Source of the DNA: Natronomonas marina
Lineage (GTDB): Archaea > Halobacteriota > Halobacteria > Halobacteriales > Haloarculaceae
DNA: 64,000 nt
Direction: 5' to 3'
Assembly: GCF_024298905.1 (NCBI RefSeq)
Contig: NZ_CP101154.1
Span: forward strand, 2,976,001-3,040,000
Below the pieces are notes generated by a model. It did not search any database and was not told where the DNA came from. It saw only the letters and a program-made list of their open reading frames with translations. Position numbers and translations under genes: made by a program. Positions 9,097-16,161 of this stretch are shown piece by piece; positions within the stretch are counted from its first letter, which is position 1, and each line of letters starts with the position of its first letter.

Positions 9097-10404
9097 TCAG
9101 AGCATCTCGCTCGGGAGCCACTCGTCATCCCGCTCGAGGACGATCTCGTTCAGGAACTCCCACTCGCCGTCGCCGGCGACGTAGGCGCGGGCAGCCATGT
9201 TCCCCCGCGGGTCCTCCTCTGTGTAGGTCCGGGGCGCCATCGTCTCCCAGCCGGCGTAGTCCTCGATCATGTAGAGGCTCTCGCGGAGGTCCGGGCCGCT
9301 CTCCGGGTCCGCGTCCCGCTCCAGCGTAATCTCGAGGATACGGCGTGCGAGATCGACCATGGCCATGCCCCGGATGTAGTCGACGACGGCGACCTCCGGG
9401 TCGGCGTTCTCGAGGTCCTCGTCGCGGTACCGCTCCCACACCGTCTGGAGGACGTCCGCGCCCGGCCCGTCGCCGAAGGCCACCTCGTCGAACGTCTTCA
9501 TCGAACTGATCCAGTAGGTGCCCTCGTAGAGGTCGGGACTCTGGGCGGCGCGTCGCTCCGTACACGCCGGGCCGACGCCGACCAGGTTCAACTCGGGGTA
9601 GACCTCGGCCCGCGAGGAGAGAACGACCGTATGCGCCGGCGCACCGGTGGTGTGGACCGCCCAGTCGACGTCGTTCGCCGCCATCCGCTCCATGAGCGAG
9701 TCCGCGCTGGCCGCCTGGAGTTCGTGGTCGACGACCTCGCCCCTCTCGAGGTCGAGTTCCTCGGCGTACTGCAGCGCCGGCGCCGACTCGACGCCCGCCG
9801 GATTCCCCGGCGGGACGATGAGGTTCACCTTCGCGCCGGGGTCCTCCTGGGCGATGAGCTCCAGGGCGGCGCGGTTCTGTGTGATGTAGTCGTTCGAGAT
9901 CGTCGCGTGGTAGGAGTTCTCGACCCCGACCGCCGGGCTCAGCGTCCCGAACGGGATGATCTGGAGTATCTCGTCGGCCGCCGTCGTCTCGGCGAGCGTG
10001 TGCCCCGACGGGCTCCCGTCGCCGAGTATCATCCCGGGCTCGTACTCGTTTTTGAACGCCTCGTAGACCTCCAGTATCTGGGTCGGATCGTAGGCCGCGT
10101 CCCTGTCGTGGTACTCGAGGTCGATGTCCAGCAGATCCTCGTCGTTTATGTACTGGATCAGGTCGCCCTCGGCCTCCGCTATCGGAATGCCGTTCTCCGA
10201 CCCCGGACCGCTCCGGTTGGTTATCGACGGGAGCGGCACTGCCGACTGGCCGTTGCCGTTACCGTTGCCATTCCCGTTGCCGTTGCCATTCCCGTTGCCG
10301 TTGCCGCCACCGTTGCCGTTGCCCGTACACCCGCTGAGGGCGAACACGCCGGTAGCGCCGGTGGTCAGCTTCAGGTACTCCCGTCTGTTGAGAACGTCCC
10401 GCAT
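9097..10404 (-). CDS. ABC transporter substrate-binding lipoprotein with Gly-Asn repeat linker
   Basis: A 435-residue periplasmic-binding-fold protein (LivK/peripla_BP_6 type) and first gene of the importer operon. The N-terminus has a twin-arginine signal (NRREYLKLTTG) and a lipobox ending in LSGC at residue 26, so it is probably exported folded by Tat and lipid-anchored. The linker is an unusually long GNGNGN repeat. The mature domain follows from about residue 55 (AVPLPSITNRSGPGSENG...). The ATG at 10404 lies about 25 bp after a TTAATATT box, so the operon mRNA is likely leaderless. Ligand specificity cannot be read from sequence; the ligase in the operon suggests a carboxylate. Confidence 0.9.
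   Translation of the reverse strand: MRDVLNRREYLKLTTGATGVFALSGCTGNGNGGGNGNGNGNGNGNGNGNGNGQSAVPLPSITNRSGPGSENGIPIAEAEGDLIQYINDEDLLDIDLEYHDRDAAYDPTQILEVYEAFKNEYEPGMILGDGSPSGHTLAETTAADEILQIIPFGTLSPAVGVENSYHATISNDYITQNRAALELIAQEDPGAKVNLIVPPGNPAGVESAPALQYAEELDLERGEVVDHELQAASADSLMERMAANDVDWAVHTTGAPAHTVVLSSRAEVYPELNLVGVGPACTERRAAQSPDLYEGTYWISSMKTFDEVAFGDGPGADVLQTVWERYRDEDLENADPEVAVVDYIRGMAMVDLARRILEITLERDADPESGPDLRESLYMIEDYAGWETMAPRTYTEEDPRGNMAARAYVAGDGEWEFLNEIVLERDDEWLPSEML
10250..10323 (-). repeat. Hexanucleotide-like repeat encoding the Gly-Asn linker
   Basis: Near-perfect tandem copies of a 6-bp unit (GGCAAC/GGGAAT on the coding strand) encode the alternating Gly-Asn linker of the binding lipoprotein. 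Such tracts can change length by slippage without breaking the frame, because the unit is two codons. Confidence 0.85.
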
Positions 10405-10421
10405 GGGCCAAGCAAATCAGG

Positions 10422-10433
10422 GAATATTAATGA
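10422..10433 (-). promoter_or_regulatory. Probable TATA-type promoter of the importer operon
   Basis: The minus strand reads CATTAATATTCC here, a haloarchaeal-type TATA element whose centre is about 25 bp before the ATG at 10404. Transcription would start at or next to the start codon. Confidence 0.5.
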
Positions 10434-10563
10434 AGATTTCGGTCAGTCCCACCGCCTGCCGGCACCGAACGGATGCCGGTACACGACGAACCGGCGGACG
10501 ACCCGTCACACCCGGCGTTGGCGGGCGCAAACGTTTCGGTGCTGGCCGCGGTGGTGTCGGTGC

Positions 10564-11517
10564 ATGCACCGTGTGGAACTCGGCGCCCCCCGAACGCTCG
10601 AGGGGGCCAACAGCGCGTACGTGCTCCCCGACGCCGGTGCGGTCGTCGATCCCGGCCCCCCGACGGCGGACTCCTGGGAGCGGCTGACCGCCGGTATCCG
10701 GCGGACCGGCCTGGACATCGAGGACGTCGATCACGTCCTCGTCACCCACTGGCACGGCGACCACTCCGGGCTGGCCCCCCGCCTCGCCGACCGGGCGGGG
10801 GCGTCGGTGTACGTCCACCCGGCCGACGCCGCCATCGTCCGCGACTACGCGGGCAGCCGCCCCCGGCGCCGGCGCCGGGCCGCCCGGACGCTGGAGCGGT
10901 GGGGGACGCCCGGCGACGTCGTCGAGGCGGTCCGACGGCGGGACAGCAGCGGTGCCGGCATGTCGCAGTGTCCGGTCGTGGAACTCTCCGACGGGGACGA
11001 GGTCGCCGGTCTCGACGTCCTCCACACGCCGGGCCACACCTGCGGCCACGTCGCCTACGAGGGCCGGGACGGGCCCTTCGTGGGCGACGTCGTCCTCCCG
11101 ACGTACACGCCCAACGTCGGCGGTTCCGACGTGCGAGTCGAGGAGCCGCTGGAGACGTATCTACGCTCGCTCGGCCGTCTCGCCGGATCGGCCGACGTGG
11201 CGTTCCCCGGACATGGCGAGGCGTTCGAACTCGACGAGCGGATCGAGGAGATCGTCGAACACCACGAGGAGCGCAACCGGCGGATCTGCTCGATCCTGCT
11301 CGATCGGGCGGAGCCGTCGACGCCGTGGACGGTGGCGACGGCGCTGTTCGGCGAGATGGAGGGCGTCCACGCCCAGATGGGCGTCGGCGAGGCGGCCGCC
11401 CACATGGGGTACCTGACGCGACGGGGCGCCGTCGAGCGGGTCGACGACGACCCCCTGACCGTCCGCCTCGAGGAGCGGCCGGAACCGCGGACCTACCGGA
11501 TCGACCTCTCCGCCTAG
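10564..11517 (+). CDS. MBL-fold metallo-hydrolase with C-terminal winged domain
   Basis: A 317-residue metallo-beta-lactamase-fold hydrolase, divergent from the importer operon. Zinc ligands are visible in THWHGDHSG (near residue 61), HTPGHTCGHVAYEG, GDVVLP and FPGHGEAF. The C-terminal ~80 residues (TPWTVATALFGEMEG...AAAHMGYLTRRGAVE) form a helical, winged-helix-like tail. The architecture matches the protein at 1,961. The frame is open far upstream, but the protein similarity begins at this ATG. It probably hydrolyses a thioester or lactone intermediate; a thioesterase role is inferred from the many CoA enzymes around it. Confidence 0.85.
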   Translation: MHRVELGAPRTLEGANSAYVLPDAGAVVDPGPPTADSWERLTAGIRRTGLDIEDVDHVLVTHWHGDHSGLAPRLADRAGASVYVHPADAAIVRDYAGSRPRRRRRAARTLERWGTPGDVVEAVRRRDSSGAGMSQCPVVELSDGDEVAGLDVLHTPGHTCGHVAYEGRDGPFVGDVVLPTYTPNVGGSDVRVEEPLETYLRSLGRLAGSADVAFPGHGEAFELDERIEEIVEHHEERNRRICSILLDRAEPSTPWTVATALFGEMEGVHAQMGVGEAAAHMGYLTRRGAVERVDDDPLTVRLEERPEPRTYRIDLSA

Positions 11518-11530
11518 CACCCGCCCGGGC

Positions 11531-11980
11531 TCACTCCGCCGCGTCCGAGCCGCGCCGCTCGGTCGTTACGAACGCCTCCAGCGGGTGGGTGGCCGGGTAC
11601 TCGGCGACGATGACCATGACGCCCGAGAAGTGCCGCGGGTGATAGAAGAACTCCAGGAACTCCCCCTCCTGGTACTGCTGGAAGGGCTCGATCCCCTCCT
11701 CGGCGAGGTGCTGCCGAGCGGCCTCGGCGTCGGAGACCCGCAGGGAGATGCCGTACAGCCCCGGGCCCTCCTCCTCGACGAACCGGGCGATCTCGCCGTC
11801 CGATGCGGGCGAGATGATGTCCACGCCGCTGTAGTCCATGCGGCCGGACAGCGCCTCCTCCCCGAGCTGGAACGACATCCCCTCGCCGAACGACAGCCCG
11901 AGTCGTTCGAACTGTTCTACGGTTTCCTCCATGTCGCCCGACGCGATGACTACCCTGTCGATCTCCAGAACGTCGACCAT
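11531..11980 (-). CDS. VOC-family (glyoxalase/epimerase-fold) protein
   Basis: A 149-residue vicinal-oxygen-chelate protein with the two beta-alpha-beta-beta-beta modules expected for glyoxalases, extradiol dioxygenases and methylmalonyl-CoA epimerases. It begins DVLEIDRVVIASGDMEETVEQF and has the second-module segment YGISLRVSDAEAARQHL followed by FFYHPRHFSGVMVIV. The reaction is not determinable. A perfect CTATATAG box about 27 bp upstream of the ATG shows its own leaderless promoter. It is convergent with the MBL gene (13 bp apart) and divergent from the MDR gene. Confidence 0.82.
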   Translation of the reverse strand: MVDVLEIDRVVIASGDMEETVEQFERLGLSFGEGMSFQLGEEALSGRMDYSGVDIISPASDGEIARFVEEEGPGLYGISLRVSDAEAARQHLAEEGIEPFQQYQEGEFLEFFYHPRHFSGVMVIVAEYPATHPLEAFVTTERRGSDAAE

Positions 11981-12002
11981 GGGCCGTACACGACGGCACC
12001 CA

Positions 12003-12010
12003 CTATATAG
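12003..12010 (-). promoter_or_regulatory. TATA box of the VOC gene
   Basis: CTATATAG sits 23-30 bp upstream of the ATG at 11980, the spacing expected for a leaderless haloarchaeal transcript. Confidence 0.5.
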
Positions 12011-12126
12011 GTTTACACGGGGCTACCGCCGGCCGATCGACGTTCGGAGGCGACGGTCCCGATCCGTCTACCCCGGGGGACCGACGCCGGAGCAAGCCAT
12101 ATTACCCTCCGGGGAGACTGGCCGGT

Positions 12127-13146
12127 ATGCGTGCATCAGTCACGACGGACACCGGCGACCTCGACGTGGTCGAAATCAGGGAGGTCCCGAAACCGGAGGT
12201 CGGCCCGACCGACGTCCTCGTCGAGGTCGGTGCCAGCGCCGTAAATTACGTCGACATCTGGCTCCGGCAGGGCATGGAGGGGGACGTCCCGCGAGTGACC
12301 GGCGTCGACGTCGCCGGAGAGGTCGTCGAGGCCGGCGCGGACGCCGACCGGGACGTCGGCGATCGCGTCGTGCTGTACTGGAACACGACCCACTGCGGTC
12401 GGTGCGAGCACTGTCTCCACGGCGACATCACGATGTGTCCCGACTACGGCGGGCTCGGCATCAGCCGCGACGGTGGCCACGCGGAGTACGTCGCCGTCGA
12501 CTCCCGGTTCGCCGTCCCGATCCCGGACGACATCCCGTTCACCGAGGCCGCCGCCTTCCCGACCGGGTTCGGGACCGCCTGGCGGGCGCTCGTGACGCGG
12601 GCGGACGTCGACCAGGGGGAGGACGTCCTCGTCACGGGCGCGAGCGGGAGCGTCGGCCACGCCGCGGTCCAGGTCGCAACGGAGGCCGGCGCCCGCGTGA
12701 TCGCCTGTACGTCCGCCGACTGGAAGGCCGACCGACTGCGCGAACTCGGCGCGGACCACGTTATCGACTACACGGATGTCGCCCTCGAGGAGGCGGTCGA
12801 CGAGCTGACCGACGGCCGGGGAGTCGACGTGGTCCTGGAATCGATCGGGGGCGACACCTACCGACGGGGCGTACAGAGCCTGGTCCGCGGCGGTCGCCTC
12901 GTCACGTTCGGCGCCACGACCGGCGACGCCGAGGCCGCCATGCTCCCGCACGTCTTCTGGAAGCAACTCGAGGTGATCGGATCGACCGGCGCGACGCTCG
13001 GGGAGTTCCACGACGTCGTCGACCGCTACCGCGACGGCGCCTTCCAGCCCGTCGTCGACAGCGTGATTTCGCTGGAAGAACTCCCGGACGCCCAGCGAAA
13101 GCTGGCGGACCGGGGCGTGTTCGGAAAGATCGTCGTCGAACCGTAG
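12127..13146 (+). CDS. Medium-chain dehydrogenase/reductase, structural-zinc type
   Basis: A 339-residue MDR-superfamily oxidoreductase. A GroES-like N-terminal domain is followed by a Rossmann domain with the nucleotide motif TGASGSVGHAAVQ near residue 175. The structural-zinc lobe is complete (CGRCEHCLHGDITMC), but the usual catalytic-zinc ligands are missing: the GHE motif is replaced by GVD and no Cys lies in the NYVDIW segment. That fits NADPH-dependent quinone, enoyl or crotonyl-CoA-type reductases better than alcohol dehydrogenases. A CATATTAC box precedes the ATG by about 25 bp. A thioesterase gene follows 32 bp later in the same direction. Confidence 0.88.
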   Translation: MRASVTTDTGDLDVVEIREVPKPEVGPTDVLVEVGASAVNYVDIWLRQGMEGDVPRVTGVDVAGEVVEAGADADRDVGDRVVLYWNTTHCGRCEHCLHGDITMCPDYGGLGISRDGGHAEYVAVDSRFAVPIPDDIPFTEAAAFPTGFGTAWRALVTRADVDQGEDVLVTGASGSVGHAAVQVATEAGARVIACTSADWKADRLRELGADHVIDYTDVALEEAVDELTDGRGVDVVLESIGGDTYRRGVQSLVRGGRLVTFGATTGDAEAAMLPHVFWKQLEVIGSTGATLGEFHDVVDRYRDGAFQPVVDSVISLEELPDAQRKLADRGVFGKIVVEP

Positions 13147-13178
13147 CGCCTTAGTCCCGCGAGGAGTATCCCGAACGG

Positions 13179-13574
13179 ATGACCGATTACGAGTACACCT
13201 ACCCGATCGATATCAGGTACCGCGACATCGACACGCAGCGAATCGTCAACAACGGCGTCTTCCCGACGTACCTGACGGAGGCCCGGACCGGCTACTTCGA
13301 GGAGGTTCTCGGGCGGGCCGCCGAGGAGATACAGGACATCGTCACCGCGCGAATGGAGATCGATTACCTCGAACCGGTCGAACGCGGCGACGACCTGACC
13401 GTTCATCTGCGGTGTTCGGACGTCGGCGCCTCGAGCTTCACCATCGAGTACGAGATCCGCGCCGACGGGAACCCGGCCGCCCGGGCGACGACCGTCCAGG
13501 TGTACATCGACCCCGAGACTGGCGAGTCGCGGGCCATCGAACCCGACGTTCGCCGGCGGTTCGCCCCCGAGTGA
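13179..13574 (+). CDS. 4HBT-type acyl-CoA thioesterase (hotdog fold)
   Basis: A 131-residue YbgC/FadM-like hotdog thioesterase. The N-terminal motif RYRDIDTQRIVNNGVFPTY corresponds to the family RYxDxDxxGHVNN with the catalytic Asp kept, and MEIDYLEPVERGDDL is the second conserved block. It would hydrolyse an acyl- or aroyl-CoA to release CoA. It lies 32 bp downstream of the MDR gene and is probably co-transcribed. It is convergent with a MaoC gene. Confidence 0.87.
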   Translation: MTDYEYTYPIDIRYRDIDTQRIVNNGVFPTYLTEARTGYFEEVLGRAAEEIQDIVTARMEIDYLEPVERGDDLTVHLRCSDVGASSFTIEYEIRADGNPAARATTVQVYIDPETGESRAIEPDVRRRFAPE

Positions 13575-13604
13575 TCTCACTGACGTCGGCGAAACGACCG
13601 ACGG

Positions 13605-14066
13605 TTACTCGTCGGCGGCCTCGCGGGTGACCATCAGGAGCCGGTTTTCGTACTCGAGGAACGCGTCCCCGTCTTCTTTCAGGCCACGGATCTCGACCGT
13701 CACGATGCCGGTCTCCTCGTCGACGTCCTCCGTGTCGAGGACCCGGACCCGAAACCGGACCGTGTCGCCGACGAAGACCGGCCGCTCGAAGGAGACGTCG
13801 TCGATCCCGGCGTTGGCGCGGATGCCGGACGGTCGGTTCGTGAACAACAGCCCCTCCGCGAGACCGAGCAGGAAGGTCCCCTGCACCACCGGTTCGCCGA
13901 ACCGGGTCCGCTCCGCGAACTCCCGGTCGGTGTGCAGGGGGAACCAACAGCCGGTCGCGTTCGCGTAGGCGACGAGGTCGGTCTCGGTGATGGTCCGTGC
14001 GATGGACGTGTACTCCTCGCCCACCACGAGTTCGTCGTAGTAGCTCTGCCAGGGGTTGCCCGCCAT
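13605..14066 (-). CDS. MaoC-family dehydratase
   Basis: A 153-residue hotdog hydratase. It contains YYDELVVGEEY, TITETDLVAYANATG, then FPLHTDREFAE and a later PVVQGTFLLGLAEGLL, with the family-typical FERPVFVGDTVR block. It hydrates or dehydrates an acyl-CoA-like substrate. The ATG at 14066 has a GTTAATAC element at leaderless distance, so it has its own promoter although it follows the ligase gene by 96 bp. Confidence 0.87.
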   Translation of the reverse strand: MAGNPWQSYYDELVVGEEYTSIARTITETDLVAYANATGCWFPLHTDREFAERTRFGEPVVQGTFLLGLAEGLLFTNRPSGIRANAGIDDVSFERPVFVGDTVRFRVRVLDTEDVDEETGIVTVEIRGLKEDGDAFLEYENRLLMVTREAADE

Positions 14067-14162
14067 ACTCGCGCCATCGAGACGGCACGTATTAACGTTC
14101 GGGTCCGGCGAAAGAGCGGAACCGAAGCGCCTCGACGGGCGGTCCCGGCGCCGCGAGGCCGG

Positions 14163-15767
14163 TCAGCCGTAGTGGTCCTCGTACTCCTCGCGGAGCTGGT
14201 GTTTCCGTATCTTGCCCGAGGCGCTCTCGGGGTATGACTCGACGAGTACGATCGATTTCGGGACCTTGTACCCGGCGAGTTCGGCCTTGCAGTGCTCGAG
14301 CAGTTCCGCCTCGCTGACGTCGTCGGTCTTCGGCGTCACGAACGCCGTGATCGCCTCGTCCCACCGTTCGTGGGGCAGCCCCACGACGGCCGCCTCGGCG
14401 ACGTCGGGGTGGGCCCGGAGCGTGTCCTCGACCTCGACGCTGGAGACGTTCTCGCCGCCGGTCTTGATGACGTCCTTCTTGCGATCGACGAACCAGAGGA
14501 CGCCGTCCTCGTCGAACCGACCGAGGTCGCCGCTGTGGAACCAGCCGTGCTCGAACGCCTCCTCGGTCCGCTCGGGTTCGCGGAAGTAGCCGTCCATCAC
14601 CTGTCCGCCCCGGTAGACGATCTCGCCGACCTCGCCGGTATCGAGGAGGTTCCCGCGTTCGTCCATGAGCGCGACCTCGGCGTTCCCGGCGGGATAGCCG
14701 ATCGAACCGAGTTTCTCCGGGTGGTTCTCCAGGTCGAGAACGGTCGTCACCGACGCGGTCTCGGTCATGCCGAACAGCTTCACGAACGGGACGTCGAAGC
14801 GCTCCTGCAGTTCCTCGCCGGACATCTGTAAGGCGTACACCGCACGCCGGAACGAACTCAGGTCGTACGCCTCGAAGTCGTCGTGGTCGGCCATCTGGCG
14901 GTACAGCGAGGCGAACAGCAGGACCATCGTGATGTCCTCGCCCTCCATCGTCTCCAGGATGGTCTCCGGGTCGAACTCCCGGAGGATGACCTGCGAGGCC
15001 CCGACGTAGAGCCCCGGCATGGTGATGTTGTGAAGCTGGGCGACGTGGAACATCGGCATCACCGCGAGCGTCCGGTCGTCGCGTCTGACCGGAATCTCGG
15101 AGACGCAGGTGAAGTACTGCGAGACGAAGTTCGAGTGCGAGTGCATCACCCCCTTCGGCCGGGAGGTGGTCCCGCTCGTGAAGAGCATCTGGACGACGTC
15201 GTCGCGGTCGATCGGTACGCCGGGGTCGCCGGGGTCCGCCTCCTCCAGTAGGTCGTGGAACCCCGCCGCCGGTGCCGGCTCGGGAACGACGGCCGGATCG
15301 ACCGACTCGCCGGGCTCGTAGCTGAAGGGGACGTACGGCACGTCCCACTCGTCGATGCGGTCGCCGACCCGTTCGAGGAGCTCCTCGTCGACGACGAGCA
15401 GCCGCGGGCTCGCCTTCTCGACGAAGAAGTCGTACTCGTGGGCCTTGAGCTCGCCGTGCAGCGGGACGTGGACGGCGCCGCTCTTTGCGGTCCCGAGCCA
15501 CGTCACCAGGAACTTGAAGGAGTTCTTGGCGAGCACGGCGACCCGGTCGCCCTGTTCGACGCCGAGATCACGGATCCCGTTGGCGAACCGGTTCGTGAGT
15601 TCGTCGACCTCGGCGAAGCTGTGGGACTCCCCGCGGAAGCGGAACGCCTCCTTCTCGGGGTGGCGCCGCGCGCTCCGACGCACCAGCGCGCCGATCGTGT
15701 CCTGGACGTGCCGGTCCTCGATGGGGGGGTCCCCCCGGAGACTTCCTGTGGTGTATGGGTCAGCCAT
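14163..15767 (-). CDS. AMP-forming acyl-CoA ligase linked to the ketone-carboxylase-like operon
   Basis: A 534-residue ANL-family ligase. Adenylation motifs are MLFTSGTTSRPKGVMHSHSNF near residue 190 and FGMTETASV. The C-terminal hinge is VDRKKDVIKTGGENVSSVEVE and the catalytic Lys is in SASGKIRKHQL. It follows the small carboxylase subunit by only 15 bp and so is the last gene of the HyuA-HyuB-small-subunit operon. In bacterial acetophenone degradation the carboxylase genes are followed by a benzoylacetate-CoA ligase; the same arrangement here suggests a 3-oxo-acid ligase (inference). Confidence 0.92.
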   Translation of the reverse strand: MADPYTTGSLRGDPPIEDRHVQDTIGALVRRSARRHPEKEAFRFRGESHSFAEVDELTNRFANGIRDLGVEQGDRVAVLAKNSFKFLVTWLGTAKSGAVHVPLHGELKAHEYDFFVEKASPRLLVVDEELLERVGDRIDEWDVPYVPFSYEPGESVDPAVVPEPAPAAGFHDLLEEADPGDPGVPIDRDDVVQMLFTSGTTSRPKGVMHSHSNFVSQYFTCVSEIPVRRDDRTLAVMPMFHVAQLHNITMPGLYVGASQVILREFDPETILETMEGEDITMVLLFASLYRQMADHDDFEAYDLSSFRRAVYALQMSGEELQERFDVPFVKLFGMTETASVTTVLDLENHPEKLGSIGYPAGNAEVALMDERGNLLDTGEVGEIVYRGGQVMDGYFREPERTEEAFEHGWFHSGDLGRFDEDGVLWFVDRKKDVIKTGGENVSSVEVEDTLRAHPDVAEAAVVGLPHERWDEAITAFVTPKTDDVSEAELLEHCKAELAGYKVPKSIVLVESYPESASGKIRKHQLREEYEDHYG

Positions 15768-15782
15768 GTCGAGTCCCGTCGA

Positions 15783-16121
15783 CTACAGCGTCTCCGGATC
15801 CAGCCGGAGGCCGTTTACGATCGGGTCGTCGCGTCGACAGGACTCGGTCGCCAGACGGGTCGCACAGCCCGGACAGAGGAACTCCCGGAACACGATGTCC
15901 TCGTCGAGCAGGATCGACGGATCGATCCACAGGTCGCCGAGGTCCTCGACGTCGCGTTCGCGCAACGCGAGGTGTTCCTTGTAGTTGCCGTCGACCGGAC
16001 CCAGGTCGTGGCCGCACTTGGCACACGCGAAGGACCCGTCCTCGACGGCGAGGTAGTCGCCGACCGTCCGGTCGTCTCCGTCCCGTACCTCCTCGATGCT
16101 CCTGGCGTCGTTCGTGCTCAT
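15783..16121 (-). CDS. Small zinc-ribbon subunit, acetone-carboxylase gamma-like
   Basis: A 112-residue protein with two CxxC pairs (CAKC at residues 33-36 and CPGC at 83-86), expected to bind one zinc. The LREFLCPGCATRLATE-like ending and its place directly after a HyuB gene match the acetone carboxylase gamma family; the size (about 12-13 kDa) is nearer to the small subunit of acetophenone carboxylase than to the larger acetone carboxylase gamma. It lies 40 bp after HyuB and 15 bp before the ligase. A GGTGA Shine-Dalgarno-like sequence precedes the ATG. Its presence argues that the HyuAB pair is a carboxylase and not a hydantoinase. Confidence 0.75.
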   Translation of the reverse strand: MSTNDARSIEEVRDGDDRTVGDYLAVEDGSFACAKCGHDLGPVDGNYKEHLALRERDVEDLGDLWIDPSILLDEDIVFREFLCPGCATRLATESCRRDDPIVNGLRLDPETL

Positions 16122-16161
16122 AGTATCACCGTGTGCTCGTGTGTCGTTGGATGCGTCATCG

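Noticed and set aside
8095-11517. A plus-strand open frame of more than 1,100 codons
   Set aside because: Only its last 317 codons (from 10564) look like a protein. The part before is the antisense of livG, livF and the binding-protein gene, a common artefact in GC-rich DNA.
12127-13146. Zinc-dependent alcohol dehydrogenase
   Set aside because: The structural zinc Cys are present, but the catalytic-zinc Cys and His positions are replaced, so a reductase of the quinone/enoyl type is more likely.
15721-15740. GGGGGGG/CCCCCC palindrome as a possible terminator
   Set aside because: It lies inside the start of the acyl-CoA ligase gene in an operon and has no T-tract.
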